A stretch of DNA of 32,867 nucleotides from Candidatus Nomurabacteria bacterium RIFCSPHIGHO2_02_40_30 (GCA_001785445.1 MFTV01000015.1:1-32867), one strand, 5' to 3'; shown: positions 1 through 7,166, counted from the first letter of the stretch. Notes: generated by a model from the sequence alone, not told the origin. Translations and numbers: made by a program.

Positions 1-2
1 GT

Positions 3-638
3 GGCGGGGCGCATCATTTCAGATTTCGCTTTTTGGATTTGTGTATCATATTTGGTAAAATAATTTCAAAAGTTTGCGAAGGGTTTAATTCGGGAGAAGG
101 AAAATACATTAATCTTCCGGAAAACCAAATGTCTGAAATTAAACTTCAAGGCACTGACATAGGGACATTTACGTATGAGTCAGAAAAAGTTCTGCCGGAT
201 GGAACGTCAACTGTTTCGTCCTTTGTAGATATTCCCGTAACTACCCAAACACAAGCAGAAGTAACATTGAACACAACTACCCAAATACCAGAACTCAAGC
301 TAGATGTTACGGGAGATGGGATTATGGATTTCACTCTTGCCCCAAACGCAACTTTTGACCCTGTTACATATTTGCAGATTATGAAAGCAACTATAAACTC
401 TCTAGACATACCTCAAGCTAAAATAAAAGCCTTTAATAATCGTGTCGATAACATCATAAAGTCAATACAAAAAGGGAAAATAAGTAAGGCAGAACTAAAA
501 GCAGAAAAGTTCAAAAAGGTTCTTGAGAAGAAACTTGCCAAGCCTGACCCCAAGAAACCAAAACCAAAAAAGCTTTCAAAAACTGATGCCCAACTTCTGC
601 TTGATATGTTGAATAAATTATTAGATAATATTAGTTAA
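3..638 (+). CDS. C-terminal part of a secreted or surface protein (5' end outside window)
   Basis: The frame is open to the left edge, so this is the 3' part of a longer gene; a TTG at 33 is the first possible start inside the window but need not be used. The visible protein has a Thr/Val-rich beta-type stretch, then an acidic motif DVTGDGIMD (encoded near 304-330) resembling the calcium-binding DxTxDGxxD loops of secreted proteins. It ends in a highly basic Lys/Pro-rich helix-forming tail (about residues 115-190 counted from the TTG). No catalytic motif is visible. It could be the tail of an extracellular hydrolase or adhesin; the family is not recognised. The next gene starts two bases after its stop, so the two are probably co-transcribed. 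Confidence 0.6.
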   Translation, partial: GGAHHFRFRFLDLCIIFGKIISKVCEGFNSGEGKYINLPENQMSEIKLQGTDIGTFTYESEKVLPDGTSTVSSFVDIPVTTQTQAEVTLNTTTQIPELKLDVTGDGIMDFTLAPNATFDPVTYLQIMKATINSLDIPQAKIKAFNNRVDNIIKSIQKGKISKAELKAEKFKKVLEKKLAKPDPKKPKPKKLSKTDAQLLLDMLNKLLDNIS

Positions 639-639
639 T

Positions 640-930
640 ATGAATAAATTAAAATTATCGCGCGTTGTATTTGTGCTAGTGACAGCATTGTTAGTACTAA
701 GTTTTTTAATTTTTTTCTTTAATCCTGGGTTTATTGTCCAATTAATTGGGGTTTACTCCTTATATTATGTAATTCCAGCTTCCGTATTTTTATTATTAGT
801 TGACTGGCTTTTTAATTCACAATACGAGAAAAAATATCTACTTCGTGCGGTTGTTTCAGTAGTGGTTTTGTTGATACTCTCTCTCACTCTAAGATATTTA
901 ATTAGTAATTCTTTTCATTTATTTCCGTAA
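640..930 (+). CDS. Small three-helix membrane protein, unknown function
   Basis: A 96-residue protein dominated by three hydrophobic segments (about residues 7-29, 36-57 and 67-89) separated by short charged loops such as NSQYEKKY. The ATG lies two bases after the stop of the preceding gene, suggesting translational coupling and a shared transcript. No conserved catalytic or binding motif is seen and the family is not recognised. It may be an accessory membrane partner of the upstream product, but that rests on gene order only. Confidence 0.6.
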   Translation: MNKLKLSRVVFVLVTALLVLSFLIFFFNPGFIVQLIGVYSLYYVIPASVFLLLVDWLFNSQYEKKYLLRAVVSVVVLLILSLTLRYLISNSFHLFP

Positions 931-1017
931 GTGTAGCTATATTAACTCTTATTGTTGAAATTTCGTTACTTTAGTTGAGTAAAGTAATTGGGCGAGGGTA
1001 GAAAAGTTTGTAACTTG

Positions 1018-1026
1018 TGGTAGAAT
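1018..1026 (+). promoter_or_regulatory. Extended -10 promoter of the AbrB-like gene
   Basis: TGGTAGAAT fits the extended -10 form TGnTAnnnT. Transcription would begin around 1033, inside the palindrome at 1028-1061. No convincing -35 box was found. Confidence 0.5.
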
Positions 1027-1027
1027 A

Positions 1028-1061
1028 GTTACGTAATGTATTACGTAATACATTACGTAAC
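1028..1061. promoter_or_regulatory. 34-bp perfect palindrome with three TTACGTAA sites, probable operator
   Basis: The 34 bases are their own reverse complement. They contain TTACGTAA three times (1029-1036, 1041-1048, 1053-1060), exactly 12 bp apart. The site sits between the -10 box and the ATG (1068) of an AbrB-type DNA-binding protein, as expected for an autoregulatory operator. That role is inferred; the palindrome is directly visible. Confidence 0.7.
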
Positions 1062-1067
1062 GAAAAT

Positions 1068-1244
1068 ATGCCTACACAAAAAATGAAAAATAAAAATGTG
1101 CGGAAAATAACCAAATTGGGCGGGAAGTCTTTGGCGGTAACTTTGCCGAGGGAATTGGTTGCCGGTTTAGGCTGGAAAGAGAAGCAGAAAGTTGTCGTGA
1201 AAAGAGCTCATGGGGGACTATTAATCAAGGATTGGAAGAGATAA
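1068..1244 (+). CDS. AbrB/SpoVT-type DNA-binding protein (antitoxin-like regulator)
   Basis: A 58-residue protein with the swapped-hairpin AbrB pattern: a basic N-terminus, then KITKLGGKSLAVTLPRELV, then GWKEKQKVVVK and a C-terminal GGLLIKDWK strand. Proteins of this size bind DNA as dimers and are often antitoxins (MazE/PemI-like) or stand-alone regulators. No toxin gene directly follows: the next gene starts about 125 bases downstream and is not toxin-like. The gene is preceded by a perfect palindrome and an extended -10 box, so it most likely represses itself. Confidence 0.75.
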   Translation: MPTQKMKNKNVRKITKLGGKSLAVTLPRELVAGLGWKEKQKVVVKRAHGGLLIKDWKR

Positions 1245-1369
1245 GATTGTTAACTTAGAACCATACTTTTGCCGATTACTTCAATTTTTATTGCACAGTT
1301 GAGGGTTGCGAAGAGATTTTGTTCCATGTTATTATTTGTAGTGACGTTATTAACTGTTTTTAAAAAATC

Positions 1370-1588
1370 ATGGCAATCACTAAAAAAGAAGATGGGTCAA
1401 TAAATATTACCAATGGTGACCTTGATGCTCTAAAAAGGATCACAGAACAATATGGATTAAAAGACGAGTTAGATGTCGTGGCTTTTGCTATTGGTGTTCT
1501 TGACAAATCAAGAGGACAAGGAGTAACTATTCGTAAAGAAGATGGGGTTCCCGTGCGTTTGATGCCTTCTGATGATATTCGCAAATAA
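1370..1588 (+). CDS. Hypothetical 72-residue protein
   Basis: A small soluble protein starting MAITKKEDGSINI and containing a helical middle (LDALKRITEQYGL, DELDVVAFAIGVLDK) and a short C-terminal strand region. It has no signal peptide or membrane segment. The middle resembles short helical dimerisation or DNA-binding modules, but no family is recognised. It precedes a small tail-anchored protein with which it may form an operon. A weak extended -10 (TGTTATTAT at 1327-1335) lies 34 bases upstream of the ATG. Confidence 0.5.
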   Translation: MAITKKEDGSINITNGDLDALKRITEQYGLKDELDVVAFAIGVLDKSRGQGVTIRKEDGVPVRLMPSDDIRK

Positions 1589-1604
1589 TATATTCCCCAA
1601 ATAT

Positions 1605-1973
1605 ATGCCTCCAACTAACGGAACAAACCATAATAACGATGATGAATATAAAAAAGCTACAAAGGAAGTAGTAGATGATATGTTTCGTGACGATGTTTTA
1701 GGACCTCGTATTTGCAGTGTATTAGAGAATCATACACCCGCCTCTTCAAAAGTGAAAAATATAATCGCAGATGCTATTGAAAATCACCCAGAGTGTAAAA
1801 AGGCAATTGAAATTGTTATGGCAGGTTTAGATACAAAACGGAAAGGTAAGTGGGTAGATCGTGGGTTAGGAGCTTTTGGGGCGATAGTAATAGGTCTTCT
1901 TATATGGGGTATTCCATATTTAATAACTAACTTCTCCCAAAAGGAAACATCTCAGCAAGTACTAGAGAAATAA
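1605..1973 (+). CDS. Hypothetical small protein with one C-terminal membrane helix
   Basis: From the ATG at 1605 the protein has 122 residues: a hydrophilic acidic N-terminus, helical segments including DVLGPRICSVLENH and KVKNIIADAIENHPECKKAIE, then one hydrophobic segment (about residues 83-103) and a short polar tail. An upstream ATG at 1572 would overlap the previous gene by 17 bases; 1605 is preferred because it avoids the overlap and the extra residues look unremarkable. The topology suggests a cytoplasmic helical domain anchored near the C-terminus. No family is recognised. Confidence 0.5.
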   Translation: MPPTNGTNHNNDDEYKKATKEVVDDMFRDDVLGPRICSVLENHTPASSKVKNIIADAIENHPECKKAIEIVMAGLDTKRKGKWVDRGLGAFGAIVIGLLIWGIPYLITNFSQKETSQQVLEK

Positions 1974-2001
1974 ATTTTTCGTTGTAAAATAATTCTACTT
2001 A

Positions 2002-2032
2002 GGATTTCGCAAGAACCGTTCTTGCGAAATCC
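2002..2032. repeat. Palindromic repeat, family R1 copy 1
   Basis: Perfect 15-bp arms (2002-2016 and 2018-2032) around a single base, with core TTTCGCAAGAAC. It shares the TTTCGCAAG...CTTGCGAAA plan with two more copies around the minus-strand gene at 2113-2439. Confidence 0.7.
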
Positions 2033-2070
2033 AGGATATCAAGAGGGCAGTTTCTCACTAGTTTCGCAAG

Positions 2071-2100
2071 AGTTTCGCAAGGACGGTCCTTGCGAAAACT
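2071..2100. repeat. Palindromic repeat, family R1 copy 2
   Basis: Arms TTTCGCAAGGAC (2073-2084) and GTCCTTGCGAAA (2086-2097) surround one base. A further half-copy GTTTCGCAAG is at 2061-2070. It lies 13 bases beyond the stop of the minus-strand gene at 2113 and could also act as its terminator hairpin. Confidence 0.7.
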
Positions 2101-2112
2101 TGCGGAAATTCG

Positions 2113-2439
2113 TTACCCAGCTTTTTGCCAGGTGACGCCGGGTAGTTCGAATAGATCGGGTCGCTGGTCGTGCTGTTCTTGTGTGGCAATTATTTTCACC
2201 TCAATCAAGCGGTCGTTGAAAGCTATGAGCCACTGCTTGATGTCCATGGTATTAGGAACTGACCTAAGTGGTATTTTTATAGACACTCGTTCATTTTTGT
2301 TCAAGCGTGCCAAATAGTCTGAGAACTCAAATGTGCTCATCTTGTCGAAATCTCCGGTGACGTCTCGAGGCGGCTTGGGGCCGGAAATATCTTCTGGCAT
2401 TGGTGGTGGGAGTTTTCTATCCGGTGTATTCATACTCAC
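2113..2439 (-). CDS. Hypothetical 108-residue protein flanked by palindromic repeats
   Basis: The protein has a Pro-rich N-terminus (KLPPPMPEDISGPKPPRDV), then an alpha/beta-looking domain with DKMSTFEFSDYLARLNK, SIKIPLRS and IKQWLIAFNDRLIEVKIIA. No signal peptide or membrane helix is present. The first start is GTG at 2439, with GGGAG seven bases upstream; an ATG two codons later (2433) is the alternative. It is the only minus-strand gene in this part of the window and lies between copies of the same short palindrome, so it may have been moved or duplicated as a unit. Function unknown. Confidence 0.5.
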   Translation of the reverse strand: MSMNTPDRKLPPPMPEDISGPKPPRDVTGDFDKMSTFEFSDYLARLNKNERVSIKIPLRSVPNTMDIKQWLIAFNDRLIEVKIIATQEQHDQRPDLFELPGVTWQKAG

Positions 2440-2489
2440 AAGTATACTCCCAGCAAGAAAAAATGTATATAACTATTTTTACCCATAAC

Positions 2490-2510
2490 TCGCAAGGACC
2501 GTCCTTGCGA
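2490..2510. repeat. Palindromic repeat, family R1 copy 3
   Basis: Arms TCGCAAGGAC and GTCCTTGCGA around one base, followed by a half-copy CTTGCGAAAT (2515-2524). It lies just upstream of the minus-strand gene that copies 1 and 2 follow. Confidence 0.65.
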
Positions 2511-2703
2511 AATGCTTGCGAAATGAGACAGTAAAGAAAGTGAACAGGAAAGAGCCGTAAGACTTCTTGTTTTTTGAGCTTTTGTATGATTAAATTCTGT
2601 TGAAGAGTTCGCTTTAACGGGGCTTGGCGGGGTCCGTTGCCATCAAAGGACACATAGTAGAACTCTTTGTTCTAAAACCTGAATATTGTGTGTCCAACCG
2701 CTT

Positions 2704-2739
2704 TCCCCCACGCTCTACCTAAACCGTAGACGTGGGGGA
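2704..2739. repeat. Long hairpin resembling an IS200/IS605 subterminal end
   Basis: TCCCCCACG (2704-2712) pairs with CGTGGGGGA (2731-2739). TCTAC (2714-2718) pairs with GTAGA (2726-2730), leaving one bulged C and a seven-base loop. CCCCACG/CGTGGGG hairpins are typical of IS200/IS605-type ends, but no transposase is nearby, so this may be a remnant or a terminator. Confidence 0.4.
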
Positions 2740-2748
2740 TTCTAATTA

Positions 2749-2757
2749 TGCTATAGT
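2749..2757 (+). promoter_or_regulatory. Extended -10 promoter, leaderless start
   Basis: TGCTATAGT ends eight bases before the ATG at 2766, so transcription should begin at or next to the start codon. Confidence 0.55.
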
Positions 2758-2765
2758 GTTGGCAT

Positions 2766-3464
2766 ATGCATAGCCGAGAAGAATTTCAAAAAATTGCGCG
2801 CAGTAGAGTGAAAGAAGACAAGCCGTCACGTCGGAATTTTTTGAAGATGGGTGCCGCCGCTACTGTTGCTGCTGGGGCACTCGTGGCATTTCCTCTATTA
2901 AAACGCTTTAGCGATAACAAATTAGTCGAACGCAGTAAAGAAACTAGTTCTGGGATAGAAAAATTTGAGACATCAATATTGGAAGAAATCATAAAAGAAG
3001 CGAATGAGTCTCTAGGGGAGTTTGAAAATAAAGTACAAGAATCTCAAAAAGATATGCAAGATCTTATAAAAGAAATGGATGACTTTGAAGCTGGACTTCC
3101 GGAGTATCCGCGCAATCCCAGAGAAGTTGATTCTTATGAGCAAACGCGACGGAATGTAATTTTCGAAAAAACGATTCAAAAAGAGATTTTTCTACAATTT
3201 CAAAATAAGCTTACCGAGTTGATGGATAGTATAGTCATACTGCTCTCTGATAAAGAGTTAGACACTCAAGGACTGCTCCAAAAATGGGAAAGTGGAGAAT
3301 ATTTGGAAAAGAAAACGCGGATTGAAAAGATTATGAAATCATTCAGCGAACAATATCAAGAAACAGATAAAAGGTTCGATGCTTTGATTAATAAAGTTGA
3401 AGAAGGGATAAAAAAGGGCAGGGAAAAGCTGGAAAATAAAAAAAGGCCTGTAAATATAGCTTAG
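2766..3464 (+). CDS. Tat-signal coiled-coil protein
   Basis: A 232-residue protein. Residues 21-27 are SRRNFLK, matching the twin-arginine export consensus SRRxFLK, followed by an Ala/Val/Gly-rich hydrophobic stretch (28-45). No clear signal-peptidase site follows, so it may stay anchored in the membrane with the rest outside. From about residue 60 it is almost entirely charged and helical with heptad-like spacing (long Glu/Lys-rich coiled coil). Tat substrates are normally exported folded, often with cofactors, but no cofactor motif is visible. It is probably leaderless from the extended -10 box just upstream. The function of the coiled coil is unknown. Confidence 0.65.
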   Translation: MHSREEFQKIARSRVKEDKPSRRNFLKMGAAATVAAGALVAFPLLKRFSDNKLVERSKETSSGIEKFETSILEEIIKEANESLGEFENKVQESQKDMQDLIKEMDDFEAGLPEYPRNPREVDSYEQTRRNVIFEKTIQKEIFLQFQNKLTELMDSIVILLSDKELDTQGLLQKWESGEYLEKKTRIEKIMKSFSEQYQETDKRFDALINKVEEGIKKGREKLENKKRPVNIA

Positions 3465-3498
3465 ATCCCGTTGGGCAGATGTAAAAATATAGATTTTG

Positions 3499-3507
3499 TG
3501 TTAAAAT
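3499..3507 (+). promoter_or_regulatory. Extended -10 promoter of ileS, leaderless start
   Basis: TGTTAAAAT ends eight bases before ATG 3516. This spacing decides the start: an upstream TTG at 3471 would place the promoter inside the coding region. Confidence 0.6.
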
Positions 3508-3515
3508 CAGCCACA

Positions 3516-6500
3516 ATGGCTGAAAAAGGAGAAACAAATAATAGCAAGTCTGAAGCAGCGTTGCGAGAAGAAAAGGTTCTGGAATTTTGGCGCGAGAATA
3601 AAATTTTTGAGAAATCTTTAAGCAAAGATTCGTCGAAGGGAGAATTTATTTTCTACGAAGGCCCGCCTACGGCCAATGGCTCTCCGGGGATTCACCATTT
3701 AGAGGCGCGGGCATTTAAAGACGCTATACCCAGATATAAGACTATGCGCGGTTATCATGTGCGCCGAAAAGGCGGCTGGGATACGCATGGGTTGGCAGTG
3801 GAGATTCAGACCGAAAAGAAATTGGGACTCAATTCCAAAAAAGCGATTGAAGAATACGGCATCGCCAAGTTTAATCAAGAATGCAAAGAGTCCGTCTGGG
3901 AATATTTGGAAGTGTGGAATAAATTTACCAAACGCATCGGCTTCTGGGTGGACCAAGAGCGTCCGTATGTTACATATCATAACGACTACATCGAATCTGT
4001 CTGGAATATCGTAAAAAAAATAAATGAGAAAAAGTTGCTTTATAAAGATTATAAAGTAGTGCCATGGTGCCCGCGCTGTGGCACGGCTCTTTCCTCCCAC
4101 GAGCTTGCGCAGGGGTACGAGTATGTGAAAGATTTATCAGTGTACGTGAAATTCCCCATTAGAACTAACGATTCACTTAGTGAATCTACTTCTAACGGGG
4201 CAAGTAAAATTAAAACTTATATTCTGGCTTGGACGACGACGCCGTGGACTTTGCCCGGCAATGTCGCTCTGGCGGTGGGCGAAAATATAGATTATGTGAA
4301 AGTAAAAGTCGGAGATGAAATATATATCTTGGCAAAAGAAAGAATTTCAATATTTCCCGAAACTTATGAAATTCTGGAGGAAGTAAAAGGTAAAGATTTA
4401 CTTGGATTAGAATACGAGCCACTGTATCCCTACTTTGCAGACACTATATCAGGAAATGAAAAAACAAAGTTAGAAAAAGCGTACAAAGTTTACGGAGCAA
4501 ATTTTGTGACTACCATTGACGGCACGGGGGTGGTACATACAGCTGTGATGTATGGGCAGGACGACTTTGTATTGGGGACGGAGATTGGACTCCCGAAGCA
4601 CCACCTCGTGGGGCTTGACGGGAAATTCTTGAGCGGCACAGGAATATTTGAAGGCAGATTTGTTAAGGATGAAGAAGTAGCCATAGATATTATAAAAGAT
4701 TTAGCTGGCAGAGAGCTCTTACTAAAAAAAGAGAAATATGAGCACAGCTATCCGCATTGCTGGCGCTGTCATACTCCGCTTATTTATTATGCCCGCGATT
4801 CTTGGTATATCAAAATGTCTGACCCGAAAATAAAAGGGGAGATGATTGCTCAAAACAAAAAAATAAATTGGGAGCCTTCCCACATCCGTGAAGGGCGTTT
4901 TGGCGAGTGGCTCAAAGATATCAAAGACTGGGCGATCTCTCGCGAGCGATATTGGGGGACGCCGCTACCGGTATGGGTATGCGATTCTTGTAAAAAAGTG
5001 GAAGTCATTGGCAGTATTGCAGATTTAAAAACAAAAATAAAAAAGTCCGGCAATAAATATTCTCTAATGCGCCATGGGCAGTCGGAAGGCAATGTGAAGT
5101 ATGGCATGCATGGCGTTGTGTCTTCTCGCGAAGAGAATGTGGACCACTTGACTAAAACAGGAGAAGAACAAGTAAAGGCAATAGCTAAAAAATTAAAAGA
5201 CCTGTCGATGCAGGCAGGTAAAAAGTTTGACCTGATTTTTGTCTCACCTTTTATGCGCACTCGGGAGACGGTGGCTATTTTGAAAGATAATTTATACATC
5301 AAAGATGAGCAAATAACTTTCGACAAAAGGTTGGGAGAAGTATATGCGGGGGACTTCGACGGCAAACCTTGGGACGAATACAGCAAGCTGTTTAAAGATG
5401 AGAAGCAAAGATTCCTGGAGCCGATTCATCATGGAGAGTCGGTATTGGACGTAAAAAAAAGAATGGGTGAATTTATTTACGAGCTTGAAAAAAAATATCA
5501 AGGCAAAAATATTCTTATCATATCCCACGGGACGCCACTCTGGATGCTTTTTGCCATAGCCCAAGGTTATAACGTGGACGAATCTATCGAGATGGTCGGT
5601 GGAGTTTTCAGACACGCCGAAGCCATAGAAAAAGGGATAGCCGGAAGTTTCAATCATTTTGCCAATGCGGAACTGCGAACTTTGGATTTCAGTCCGACTC
5701 CACACAATGCTGATTATGAGCTTGACTTACACAAGCCCTACGTTGACGAAGTTACGCTCAACTGTGAATGCGGTGGAAACTTGGCTCGAACTCGCGAGGT
5801 AATGGATGTCTGGTTCGACTCTGGGGCTATGCCTTTCGCGCAAGATCATTACCCATTTGAAAATAGAGAATGGGTGGAGGGCGCCGGTTATCCAGCAGAC
5901 TATATTTGTGAAGCTATAGACCAGACACGGGGCTGGTTCTATACACTGCACGCCGTGGGAGTGCTGATGGGACGGGGCAAAGCATATAAAAATGTAATAT
6001 GTCTCGGGCACTTGCTTGATGCCACTGGCAAAAAGATGTCCAAGTCTCTGGGGAATGTGGTGGACCCATTTTTTGCTATGGATAAATACGGAGTAGACAC
6101 ACTCCGTCTCTGGATGTATTCCGTCAACCAGCCCGGAGAGTCTAAAAATTTCGACGAGAAGACAGTTACCTTGCTTCACAATCAAGTTTTTGGCTTGCTT
6201 TATAATGTACTGGCATTTTACGAACTATATCGTGATAAAAATTTAGAAAGCTGTGAAAAGGCCTTGCCTTTAGAGAACCCAAGGCAAGGCCTTGAAGAGG
6301 CAAATATCTTGGATGTCTGGATTTTAGCTAGACTGGAAGAGTTGGTAAAACTCTCAACAGAGAACCTTGATAGTTATAGGTTGCTTGAGCCAGTGCGTGC
6401 TATGCGGGACTTCATTGGTGACCTCTCTACTTGGTATCTGCGTCGTTCTCGCGAACGAATTAAAAATGGCGACGAAGAAGCGAAGCAAACTTTGTATTTT

Positions 6501-7163
6501 GTCTTGAAAACTCTGGCGAAGTTGCTGGCTCCGTTTGCTCCGTTTGCAGCCGAAGATATTTGGCTGAAGTTAAGTAATGAAGATGATGAAAAAAGTGTGC
6601 ATCTGGTAGAATGGCCGAAAGTCCGGAAAAGATTAAACCTTTTTGGATTCTTAAGGTTTAATCTTGAAGGCAATTACGGCACCCTTCCGAATATGAGAAT
6701 AGTTCGGGAAGTAGTTTCTCTGGGATTGAAAGAAAGACAAGTTCACAATATTCCTGTTCGCCAACCGCTCGCTGTACTTAAGTTGAAAGAAAAAAGAAAA
6801 TTATCAAGTGAGTATACTGAATTGATAAAAGATGAATTGAATGTGAAAGAAGTATGTTTTGATAACTCTGTCCAGAATGAGGTAGAGCTTGACGTTAATA
6901 TTACCGAAGAATTGAAACAAGAGGGGAATTATCGCGAGCTCCTGCGTGCTCTGCAGGATATGAGGAAAAAAATGGGGTTGACACCGAACGACGTTATTTC
7001 AATTAATTTTGAGACAGACCACATAGGTAAAAAATTAATCCAAAAGTTTGAAACTGACATGAAAAAAACTGTGCTTGTGTCTGAAATTCACTTCAAAAAA
7101 AATGACGGCGAAGAAGTAAAAATTGACGATTTGGTTTTTAAGGTGAAAATTGTTAAAATATAA
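3516..7163 (+). CDS. ileS: Isoleucyl-tRNA synthetase with an embedded histidine-phosphatase domain
   Basis: This 1215-residue enzyme charges tRNA-Ile. The class I signature is GIHH (58-61), the variant of HIGH found in the Bacteroidetes-like IleRS branch; the KMSKS loop is intact at 840-844. A CPRCG zinc knuckle and AWTTTPWTLPGN mark the entrance to the editing domain; the C-terminal part is the anticodon-binding region. Between the second CxxC segment and the DLHKPYVDEVTL segment (about residues 505-735), which are normally close together, lies a phosphoglycerate-mutase/histidine-phosphatase domain. It has RHG (519-521), R581, the GES glutamate E641 and SHG (H671), the residues the family needs for catalysis. 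Three palindromes are translated inside the gene. The frame is continuous, so this is an insertion rather than two genes. Confidence 0.95.
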   Translation: MAEKGETNNSKSEAALREEKVLEFWRENKIFEKSLSKDSSKGEFIFYEGPPTANGSPGIHHLEARAFKDAIPRYKTMRGYHVRRKGGWDTHGLAVEIQTEKKLGLNSKKAIEEYGIAKFNQECKESVWEYLEVWNKFTKRIGFWVDQERPYVTYHNDYIESVWNIVKKINEKKLLYKDYKVVPWCPRCGTALSSHELAQGYEYVKDLSVYVKFPIRTNDSLSESTSNGASKIKTYILAWTTTPWTLPGNVALAVGENIDYVKVKVGDEIYILAKERISIFPETYEILEEVKGKDLLGLEYEPLYPYFADTISGNEKTKLEKAYKVYGANFVTTIDGTGVVHTAVMYGQDDFVLGTEIGLPKHHLVGLDGKFLSGTGIFEGRFVKDEEVAIDIIKDLAGRELLLKKEKYEHSYPHCWRCHTPLIYYARDSWYIKMSDPKIKGEMIAQNKKINWEPSHIREGRFGEWLKDIKDWAISRERYWGTPLPVWVCDSCKKVEVIGSIADLKTKIKKSGNKYSLMRHGQSEGNVKYGMHGVVSSREENVDHLTKTGEEQVKAIAKKLKDLSMQAGKKFDLIFVSPFMRTRETVAILKDNLYIKDEQITFDKRLGEVYAGDFDGKPWDEYSKLFKDEKQRFLEPIHHGESVLDVKKRMGEFIYELEKKYQGKNILIISHGTPLWMLFAIAQGYNVDESIEMVGGVFRHAEAIEKGIAGSFNHFANAELRTLDFSPTPHNADYELDLHKPYVDEVTLNCECGGNLARTREVMDVWFDSGAMPFAQDHYPFENREWVEGAGYPADYICEAIDQTRGWFYTLHAVGVLMGRGKAYKNVICLGHLLDATGKKMSKSLGNVVDPFFAMDKYGVDTLRLWMYSVNQPGESKNFDEKTVTLLHNQVFGLLYNVLAFYELYRDKNLESCEKALPLENPRQGLEEANILDVWILARLEELVKLSTENLDSYRLLEPVRAMRDFIGDLSTWYLRRSRERIKNGDEEAKQTLYFVLKTLAKLLAPFAPFAAEDIWLKLSNEDDEKSVHLVEWPKVRKRLNLFGFLRFNLEGNYGTLPNMRIVREVVSLGLKERQVHNIPVRQPLAVLKLKEKRKLSSEYTELIKDELNVKEVCFDNSVQNEVELDVNITEELKQEGNYRELLRALQDMRKKMGLTPNDVISINFETDHIGKKLIQKFETDMKKTVLVSEIHFKKNDGEEVKIDDLVFKVKIVKI
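4154..4200. repeat. Palindromic insertion inside ileS, family R2
   Basis: The outer arms CCCCATTAGAA and TTCTAACGGGG pair with one mismatch; the inner arms GATTCACT and AGTGAATC are perfect. It is translated as about residues 213-229, in the linker before the editing domain. The outer arms match the inverted repeat at 14500-14579. Confidence 0.65.
5058..5590 (+). other. Histidine-phosphatase domain coding segment within ileS
   Basis: The segment codes for YSLMRHGQSEGN through SHGTPLWMLFAIAQGY. Spacing and order (RHG, SPFMRTRET, GES, SHG) match the branch-2 phosphohistidine superfamily. All four core catalytic residues are present, so activity is plausible. Substrate unknown. Confidence 0.85.
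6258..6293. repeat. Palindromic insertion inside ileS, family R3
   Basis: Perfect 13-bp arms AAGGCCTTGCCTT (6258-6270) and AAGGCAAGGCCTT (6281-6293) with a 10-base spacer. It is translated in the anticodon-binding region as part of KALPLENPRQGLEE. The same design recurs outside genes at 27452-27487. Confidence 0.75.
6631..6663. repeat. Third palindrome inside ileS
   Basis: Perfect 11-bp arms GATTAAACCTT (6631-6641) and AAGGTTTAATC (6653-6663) with an 11-base spacer, read as part of RLNLFGFLRFNLEG, a segment that fits no IleRS motif known to me. Confidence 0.65.
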
Positions 7164-7166
7164 GGT

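Larger units (their letters stand above)
2440..2765. other. Intergenic stretch with several hairpins, no convincing gene
   Basis: It contains R1 copy 3 (2490-2510), a nested structure at 2648-2695 (GGACACA/TGTGTCC outside, AGAAC/GTTCT inside), a long hairpin at 2704-2739 and the promoter of the next gene. A minus-strand frame at 2417-2653 is open but its composition is not protein-like. Confidence 0.5.

Noticed and set aside
2417-2653. 78-codon minus-strand open frame
   Set aside because: Overlaps the start of the better-supported gene at 2113-2439 and crosses the palindrome at 2490-2510 and other structured non-coding DNA; no recognisable domain.
3365-3515. T-box riboswitch ahead of ileS
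   Set aside because: The upstream gene ends at 3464 and the promoter lies at 3499-3507, leaving no room for a T-box leader.
5028-5720. IleRS plus phosphatase as two fused genes or an assembly error
   Set aside because: The reading frame is continuous on both sides, the second half of IleRS resumes at the expected motif, and no start or stop signals occur at the borders. Raw-read confirmation is still not possible here.
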